Source: Methanosarcinales archaeon (lineage in GTDB: Archaea > Halobacteriota > Syntropharchaeia > Alkanophagales > Methanospirareceae). Taken from it: a DNA stretch of 10,725 nucleotides. The position numbers and the translations under genes are program-made. Position 1 is the first letter of the stretch. Every line of letters starts with the position of its first letter. This document shows positions 6,512 to 10,725 of this stretch, in pieces. The stretch is taken from NCBI GenBank assembly GCA_025464425.1, contig JAODGV010000067.1, positions 815 through 11,539 on the forward strand, read 5' to 3'. A model generated the notes under the pieces. That model did not search any database. It was not told the origin of the DNA and was given only the letters and a program-made list of their open reading frames with translations.

Positions 6512-6584
6512 GGTTTTGCGGTCCGTGCTCTCCCTGTCCGCAGGATAAAAGGATGCAACGCTCGAGAGGATGAACAGTGGCGCT
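6512..6584. terminator. Convergent intergenic gap, possible weak terminator
   Basis: This 73-base gap separates the ends of polX and the leftward livF-like gene. It holds a TTTT run at 6514-6517 on the plus strand and an AAAA run at 6547-6550 (TTTT on the minus strand). Between them GCGG (6518-6521) can pair with CCGC (6538-6541) in an imperfect stem. The arrangement could stop transcription both ways, but the T runs are short and the stem is weak. Confidence 0.25.
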
Positions 6585-7289
6585 CTATGATGAGTGAAGT
6601 GTGAAACTATGGCGTTCAACCCTCTCCAGCAACTCACTCGCATCCCCTTCAAACACTATCCTCCCCCCGACGAGCATGTTAGCCCTGTCGCTTATTTCCA
6701 GAGCGCCCCTGATGTTCTGCTCCACCAGCGCAATTCGCAATTCCAACCTGTCCCTCAACTCCGCAATCCTCTGAAACACATTTCCCGCCATCCTCGATGA
6801 TAGATGTGCCGTCGGCTCATCCAGCAGAAGAACCTCCGATTTCCTTATCAGTGCGGTAGAAATAGCGAGAAATTGCTTCTCACCGCCACTTAACACTCCC
6901 GCCTTCCTGTTCATCAACCTCTCAAGCTCCGGGAATATCTCCATAACTGTGCTCATTCGCTCCTCAAACTCGCGCCTGTCGAGCGTATAGCCCGCAATTA
7001 TCAGGTTCTCCCTCACACTCAAATCAGAAAAGATGTTGTTTACCTGTGGAAGATAAGTTATTCCAAGCCTCGTCCTGGCATAAGGTTTCATCTTCGTTAT
7101 GTCCATGCCATCGTATGTTATTCTCCCAGAGTAAATGGTGGCGAGCCCGAAGATAGCTTTTAGCAGTGTGCTCTTTCCACTACCGTTCGGTCCCACAAAA
7201 GCGGTTATCCCCTTCTCTATCGCTGTGTTCACATCAAACAATATGTGCAGTTCTTTATATCCCGCATTCAGTCCTTTCACCTGAAGCAT
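6585..7289 (-). CDS. livF: LivF-like ABC transporter ATPase
   Basis: A 234-residue cytosolic ATP-binding subunit of a branched-chain-amino-acid-type (HAAT) importer. It has Walker A GPNGSGKS (33-40), the Q-loop glutamine Q82, signature LSGGEKQ (133-139), Walker B LLLDEP (154-159), and VEQN (189-192) at the switch position. Gln instead of the switch His, followed by Asn, is typical of LivF and not a defect. Its length fits the family (about 235). The ATG lies inside the last codons of the livG-like gene, out of frame, with a 13-base overlap. GGGAGG sits upstream within livG, so translation is likely coupled. It should pair with the LivG-like ATPase below the LivH/LivM permeases. The substrate is not defined by sequence. 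Confidence 0.92.
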   Translation of the reverse strand: MLQVKGLNAGYKELHILFDVNTAIEKGITAFVGPNGSGKSTLLKAIFGLATIYSGRITYDGMDITKMKPYARTRLGITYLPQVNNIFSDLSVRENLIIAGYTLDRREFEERMSTVMEIFPELERLMNRKAGVLSGGEKQFLAISTALIRKSEVLLLDEPTAHLSSRMAGNVFQRIAELRDRLELRIALVEQNIRGALEISDRANMLVGGRIVFEGDASELLERVERHSFTLHSS

Positions 7290-8002
7290 AACATCTCTAT
7301 AACCTCCCTGTACTCATCACTACCATCTTCCGCAATCCTACCGTTTACCATCACCTTTATGCTATCAACATGCCCGGATATTATCTCAAATCTGTGTTCA
7401 ACAATCAAAAAAGTTGTGTATCTCTTCAACGCCACGAGTTTATCAAGGATGCTCTGTGCCAGATTCGGATTCACCCCCACCAGCGGCTCGTCCATGATTA
7501 TCAGTCTCGCATCCGCCATCAAAGCTCGCCCGACCTCAAGCAGTTTCAACTGCCCACCACTCAATTTCCACGCTTCCGTGTTCCACAAATCATCCAGTCC
7601 GAGGAATTCGAGCAGTTCAAAAGCCTTTTCCACTATCTCCCCTTCTCTATCCTCCCATCTCCTGAATATACACTCTTTTATATCCTCACCGGGATTATCA
7701 ACCGCTATCAGCATGTTCTCTAAAACCGATAACTTCTTCAGTGGTTGCGGTATCTGGAAAGTCCTGACAATTCCTCGCTTATAAATCTCATGCGGCGGTT
7801 TGTTCGTGATTTCCTCTCCATTGAAGTAAACATGACCTCTGTCCGCCCTGTAAAATCCCGTGATTGTATTGATCAGCGTTGTCTTACCGCTTCCGTTCGG
7901 TCCCATTATAAGAGTTAATTTGTTCGGCTCAACCTCTATACTGACACCGTCAAGCGCTTTGAATCCATCGAAGAACTTCGAAAGATTCTTCGTCACGAGC
8001 AT
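7277..8002 (-). CDS. livG: LivG-like ABC transporter ATPase
   Basis: A 241-residue ATPase subunit of the same importer. Motifs in order are Walker A GPNGSGKT (34-41), the Q-loop in RTFQIPQPL (Q83), signature LSGGQ (147-151), Walker B LIIMDEP (167-173) with the D-loop following, and the switch histidine H203 in VEHRF. The RTFQ segment, the LSGGQLKLLEVGRAL block and the DEPLVGVNP continuation are characteristic of LivG. At 241 residues it is slightly shorter than many bacterial LivG (about 255), mainly in the middle, but no motif is missing. Its ATG overlaps the end of the binding-protein gene by 10 bases, and only a weak ribosome-binding sequence precedes it. Together with the LivF-like subunit it would form the heterodimeric motor. 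Confidence 0.92.
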   Translation of the reverse strand: MLVTKNLSKFFDGFKALDGVSIEVEPNKLTLIMGPNGSGKTTLINTITGFYRADRGHVYFNGEEITNKPPHEIYKRGIVRTFQIPQPLKKLSVLENMLIAVDNPGEDIKECIFRRWEDREGEIVEKAFELLEFLGLDDLWNTEAWKLSGGQLKLLEVGRALMADARLIIMDEPLVGVNPNLAQSILDKLVALKRYTTFLIVEHRFEIISGHVDSIKVMVNGRIAEDGSDEYREVIEMLCFR

Positions 8003-9483
8003 GTCTTTCTGCGTTTGAACATGTAAGCCACTATAATCAGTCCAATCACTGCAACCATAATTTCAAAGCCCGGAGGCGTCGGTGTTGGTACTGGTGTGGG
8101 TGTTGGTGCAGGCGTAGGAGTGGGTGTTGGTACTGGTGTTGGTGCTGGTGTTGGTGCTGGTGTTGGTGCAGGCGTGACTGGCAGCGGAGGAGTAGGAGTT
8201 ACTGCAGGCGGTGGAACCAGCCACTCTATCCCTCCTGTTTCATATCTCCATATTCCAGCCGCTTCCCAGCTGCAATTCCTCACGAAATATATCGCATAAT
8301 CCCCGGTCGCGCGATCGTTGAACTCGTCAAGTTCTATGTAACCACTCACTGTCTCCACACCGTATTTCCCCTCACTGTAGTTCTTTGTTACGTCTGGTAT
8401 GATTTCCGCCATTTCATCCGCGTCATATCTCCCAAGTCTGGTGTAAACCTCCGAATATGCAAGCGAAATGACCCATGCTGCATCATAAGCGTTCATACCA
8501 TACTGATGCGGTGTCTCGTTGAATCTTTCACGCATTGTTCTGCTGAGATTATCGAAAGCTTTACCTCTGGATTCAAAAATAGTGCTGTAAAACTTCGCTC
8601 TGTTCGCTCTATCGCATATATCAGAAATCCTATCGCTTTTCGCAGTCCCATCGCATCCTATCCATGTGACATTCAACATCGGAGAACCTTCCTTCACCTG
8701 CGAAATCATGGTGTATGCCTCTTCATAGCTGAATACGATAACCGCTATCTCTTCCCAGCCATATTCCTTTGCAAATTCATCTATCTGACCTTCTATGGTC
8801 GCTATGTAAGGTGAGAAATCAGCCGGTGCGGGGTCTGGATACTCAACCGGTTCTGCTACCTCTATCCCATATCTCTCAAGCTCTGGAATCGCGCTCTCCT
8901 CCAGCCCCTTACCCCATGCATTACCCAGATATGCGATACTCACCGCTCTTATCCCGAGTTCTGAAATCTCCTTCGCTATCGCTTTCGTCTGAAAAGGGTC
9001 AAGGGCAACAAACCGGAAGACATACTTCTTCTCCTCAGGCTCCATCACACCTATTAACTCAGGCGAGGCTGTGGAAGAAGGCGAAATTATGATTATCTTG
9101 TGCGCAGTCACATAACCGAGCAGGTTCTTCACCTCTCCACTGCCCATTGGTCCCACTATCAGTTTCACTCCCCTACCGTCCAGAGCAGTTACCTTATCAA
9201 GCGCGACCTTCGGATCTGCTCTCGTATCCTCAACGTATAATTTCACCTCGTAGTCCATCCCTTTATCCTCGAAATATCTGTTTATGTCATCTTCAGCAAT
9301 CTCAAGACAATCTCTTATGTTCGTTCCGTATGTCGTCAGTGGACCTGAGAGATCCACAAGAACGCCTATTCCTATCTCTTCCTTCTCTCCCGCGGGTGCA
9401 GAAATCGCCGGAACGCATAAACCGAGCAGAATCGCTGTTACTAAAACTATGCATGTTCCCTTCCTCACTACTTTTTCTATCAT
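7993..9483 (-). CDS. livK: LivK-like substrate-binding protein with PGF-CTERM anchor
   Basis: A 496-residue extracellular solute-binding protein of the Peripla_BP_6/Leu-Ile-Val-binding type. Residues 1-29 form a Sec signal peptide: basic VVRKG, a hydrophobic core TCIVLVTAILLGL, and likely cleavage after AISA. The two-lobed binding domain begins at IGIGVLVDLSGPLTTYG (37-53) and includes DTRADPKVA (86-94), IVGPMGSGEV (109-118), the IIIISPSSTAS block (130-140) and YGMNAYDAAWVI (328-339). A Pro/Thr/Ala stalk spans about 424-470. It ends in PGF (471-473), one transmembrane helix and KRRK, matching the PGF-CTERM signal recognised by archaeosortase A, which implies transfer to a lipid anchor. Four N-glycosylation sequons (NVT, NET, NYS, NCS) fit an exposed protein. 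The frame opens at GTG 9486; I chose the next codon, ATG 9483, because GAGG ends four bases before it. Substrate unknown: amino acid, amide or urea-like. Confidence 0.9.
   Translation of the reverse strand: MIEKVVRKGTCIVLVTAILLGLCVPAISAPAGEKEEIGIGVLVDLSGPLTTYGTNIRDCLEIAEDDINRYFEDKGMDYEVKLYVEDTRADPKVALDKVTALDGRGVKLIVGPMGSGEVKNLLGYVTAHKIIIISPSSTASPELIGVMEPEEKKYVFRFVALDPFQTKAIAKEISELGIRAVSIAYLGNAWGKGLEESAIPELERYGIEVAEPVEYPDPAPADFSPYIATIEGQIDEFAKEYGWEEIAVIVFSYEEAYTMISQVKEGSPMLNVTWIGCDGTAKSDRISDICDRANRAKFYSTIFESRGKAFDNLSRTMRERFNETPHQYGMNAYDAAWVISLAYSEVYTRLGRYDADEMAEIIPDVTKNYSEGKYGVETVSGYIELDEFNDRATGDYAIYFVRNCSWEAAGIWRYETGGIEWLVPPPAVTPTPPLPVTPAPTPAPTPAPTPVPTPTPTPAPTPTPVPTPTPPGFEIMVAVIGLIIVAYMFKRRKTCS
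8081..8175. repeat. Tandem repeat encoding the Pro/Thr-rich stalk
   Basis: The stalk of the binding protein is encoded by a low-complexity GGTGTTGGTGCT-type array. Three consecutive 12-base copies lie at 8135-8170 (the last differs in one base), flanked by degenerate six-base units. On the coding strand it gives alternating Pro-Thr and Pro-Ala. Such arrays change length by slippage or unequal recombination, so stalk length may vary between strains. Confidence 0.8.
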
Positions 9484-9496
9484 CACTCCTCACATC

Positions 9497-9515
9497 CTTT
9501 TTAATACTTAAAAAG
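9497..9515. promoter_or_regulatory. Palindromic divergent promoter/operator of the Liv-type units
   Basis: CTTTTTAATACTTAAAAAG is a perfect inverted repeat: 8-base arms CTTTTTAA and TTAAAAAG around TAC. It sits in the 50-odd bases between the divergent binding-protein and LivH-like genes. The right arm is at TATA-box distance (about 25 bases) from the LivH ATG at 9536, implying an almost leaderless mRNA. Read on the other strand, the same element is close to the expected distance for the leftward unit. It may be two facing TATA elements, a dimeric regulator site, or both. Confidence 0.5.
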
Positions 9516-9535
9516 TTTTCTATTTTGTTCGCTAC

Positions 9536-10459
9536 ATGTCCGTTCTTGAGGGTGCGCTGGTATACTCGAACCTTATAGCACTTCTGAGCATAGGTCTCTC
9601 CATCACATACATCACCACCGGCGTACCCAATTTCGCTCAGGGCTCTCTCGCTATCGCGGGCTCGTATATAGCGCTGACTCTTTTCAGGCTGTTCAATCTC
9701 CACCCTTATTCCGCGCTACCCATCGCTTTCTTCATCGGTGGATTTATCGGTATAGGCGTTTACATCATCGCTCTCAAACCGTTGATAAGAAGGGAAGCGA
9801 GCATAGTATCGCTTATGATTGCCACCCTCGCACTCGATTTGATCCTTCTCGGAATCTTCGGCGCTTATTCTGACTATCTTGGACAGGTTACCGGTAAGAC
9901 CGCGAAAAAGTTCATCTTCACACCTTACGACTTCGAGATATTCAATACTTCCGCAGTCCTTATTTTCTCCACAATCGTGATAATTCTGTTGCTCATTGCA
10001 CTCTCAGTGCTCTTATACAGGACAAAATTTGGGATTGCACTCCGTGCTTCTATGGAAAATCCGGAGCTTGCGGAAGTTATGGGCGTGAACGTGGAGAATA
10101 CCAGACTATTCTCATGGTTCCTTTCCGGCGCTCTGGCTTCGATAGCGGGGTGTTTGCTCCCGTTCAGGCAGGAGGTCGTTCCCCTCACCGGCTCTTTTAT
10201 CATCGTCTCAATATTCGCTGCGAGCATAGTGGGTGGTCTTAAAAGCATATATGGCGCAATTCTCGGTGGATATGTGATAGGCTTCTCAGAATCTCTCGTC
10301 ACTTTCGAGATTTCCAGAATATTCGGTCCGAATGTTCTGGTTTACAGCAGGGTAATATCGCTCGCCATGATGATAGCGACACTGGTCATAGCTTCGGAAG
10401 GGCTGGCTGGTGCGATAAAGAAAACAGGGGTGATAAAAAGATGGAGCACATCATTTTGA
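9536..10459 (+). CDS. livH: LivH-like ABC transporter permease
   Basis: A 307-residue, strongly hydrophobic membrane permease of the HAAT/Liv family, with roughly eight predicted transmembrane segments. Family signatures are GVPNFAQGSLAIAGSYIAL (29-47, near the first helices), the cytoplasmic coupling-loop region FGIALRASMENPELAEVMGV (165-184) that docks on the ATPases, GGLKSIYGAILGGYVIG (233-249) and a terminal SEGLAG (287-292). Its length matches LivH (about 290-310). The only good start is the ATG at 9536, with no Shine-Dalgarno and a TATA-like arm about 25 bases upstream, suggesting a leaderless transcript. It is transcribed away from the binding protein and ATPases, and its end overlaps the LivM-like gene by 19 bases. 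It should form the membrane channel with the LivM-like subunit. Confidence 0.92.
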   Translation: MSVLEGALVYSNLIALLSIGLSITYITTGVPNFAQGSLAIAGSYIALTLFRLFNLHPYSALPIAFFIGGFIGIGVYIIALKPLIRREASIVSLMIATLALDLILLGIFGAYSDYLGQVTGKTAKKFIFTPYDFEIFNTSAVLIFSTIVIILLLIALSVLLYRTKFGIALRASMENPELAEVMGVNVENTRLFSWFLSGALASIAGCLLPFRQEVVPLTGSFIIVSIFAASIVGGLKSIYGAILGGYVIGFSESLVTFEISRIFGPNVLVYSRVISLAMMIATLVIASEGLAGAIKKTGVIKRWSTSF

Positions 10460-10725
10460 ACATCCTTATCTGGTCCGGTCTATACCTGATAGTGTGCCTG
10501 AGTTTGAACATAGAGTATGGATTTGCAGGTATTCCGAACTTCGGGCGAGCTTTAGCTGTCCTATTCGGCGCTTTCGCAGTGGGTGGTATAGCAAACAGGA
10601 TTCTCATGCTTCTGCTCGGCATCAATGCGGGAATAGTGGAGGGTAGCGGTGCGGTGAAAGGGGTGATGAACGAAATTATATCGCATAATCCTGCTATTGG
10701 CATCCTTATTCTCATACTTTCGCTC
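10441..10725 (+). CDS. livM: LivM-like ABC transporter permease, N-terminal part (cut by window edge)
   Basis: An open frame of 95 codons runs off the right end with no stop. It starts at an ATG overlapping the LivH-like end by 19 bases in another frame. GGGGTGAT at 10427-10434, a strong match to the archaeal anti-Shine-Dalgarno, lies six bases upstream and fixes the start. The visible part has a first hydrophobic helix (about 4-22), then GFAGIPNFGRALAVLFGAFA (27-46), which aligns with the GYAGLLSLGHAAFFGIGAY region of LivM, a polar loop (61-84), and the start of another helix (85-95). Position directly after LivH supports LivM, the second permease of the channel. The remaining roughly 200 residues lie beyond the window. 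Confidence 0.85.
   Translation, partial: MEHIILNILIWSGLYLIVCLSLNIEYGFAGIPNFGRALAVLFGAFAVGGIANRILMLLLGINAGIVEGSGAVKGVMNEIISHNPAIGILILILSL

Noticed and set aside
6585..7289. LivF-like ATPase lacking the switch histidine
   Set aside because: VEQN in place of a His-containing switch is the normal LivF state and is paired with an intact His in the LivG-like subunit.
8081..8175. CRISPR-like or minisatellite array
   Set aside because: The repeats are short, without spacers, and lie in frame within the Pro/Thr stalk of the binding protein.
9302..9703. Minus-strand frame of 133 codons crossing the divergent Liv promoter
   Set aside because: It runs antisense to the LivH-like start and through the binding-protein start in another frame; its composition is not protein-like and no family is recognised.

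Overview
The window looks like the chromosome of a mesophilic to moderately thermophilic euryarchaeon, most plausibly from the methanogen/ANME/Archaeoglobi side of the Euryarchaeota. Four things suggest this: a group II (thermosome-type) chaperonin, a PF04008 adenosine-specific-kinase homologue, a substrate-binding protein ending in a PGF-CTERM archaeosortase signal, and TATA-box promoters combined with GAGGTGA/GGGGTGAT ribosome-binding sites. The corrinoid-activase homologue suggests corrinoid-dependent methyl or C1 chemistry. The lineage is inference; the window has no rRNA or mcr gene to settle it. I saw no tRNA, CRISPR array, insertion sequence or phage gene.

Left part (1-2840). After a short left edge without a convincing gene, a rightward gene encodes a small MTH1187/YkoF-like thiamine-binding protein (179-511). 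Its last 35 bases overlap the 3' end of a convergent three-gene leftward operon. In transcription order that operon encodes a small two-cluster 4Fe-4S ferredoxin, a PF04008 protein, and a 525-residue RACo/RamA-type reductive activator of corrinoid proteins (2Fe-2S domain plus ASKHA ATPase domain). The three genes overlap by 8 and 4 bases, so they are probably translationally coupled.

Middle (2841-6584). A compact divergent promoter region leads rightward into a strongly diverged thermosome homologue (607 aa). By my alignment both catalytic aspartates are replaced. Fourteen bases later comes a complete archaeal PolX (Pol beta-type polymerase core plus C-terminal PHP nuclease domain). A 73-base convergent gap follows.

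Right part (6585-10725). This is a branched-chain-amino-acid-type (HAAT/Liv) ABC importer split over two divergent units. The binding protein and the two ATPases (LivK, LivG, LivF order) run leftward in overlapping frames. The two permeases (LivH, then LivM cut by the window edge) run rightward. Only about 50 bases separate the units, and they hold a perfect 8+3+8 inverted repeat made of TATA-like arms. The binding protein is predicted to be exported by a Sec signal, held away from the membrane by a Pro/Thr-rich stalk and processed at a PGF-CTERM. The transported substrate cannot be told from sequence.
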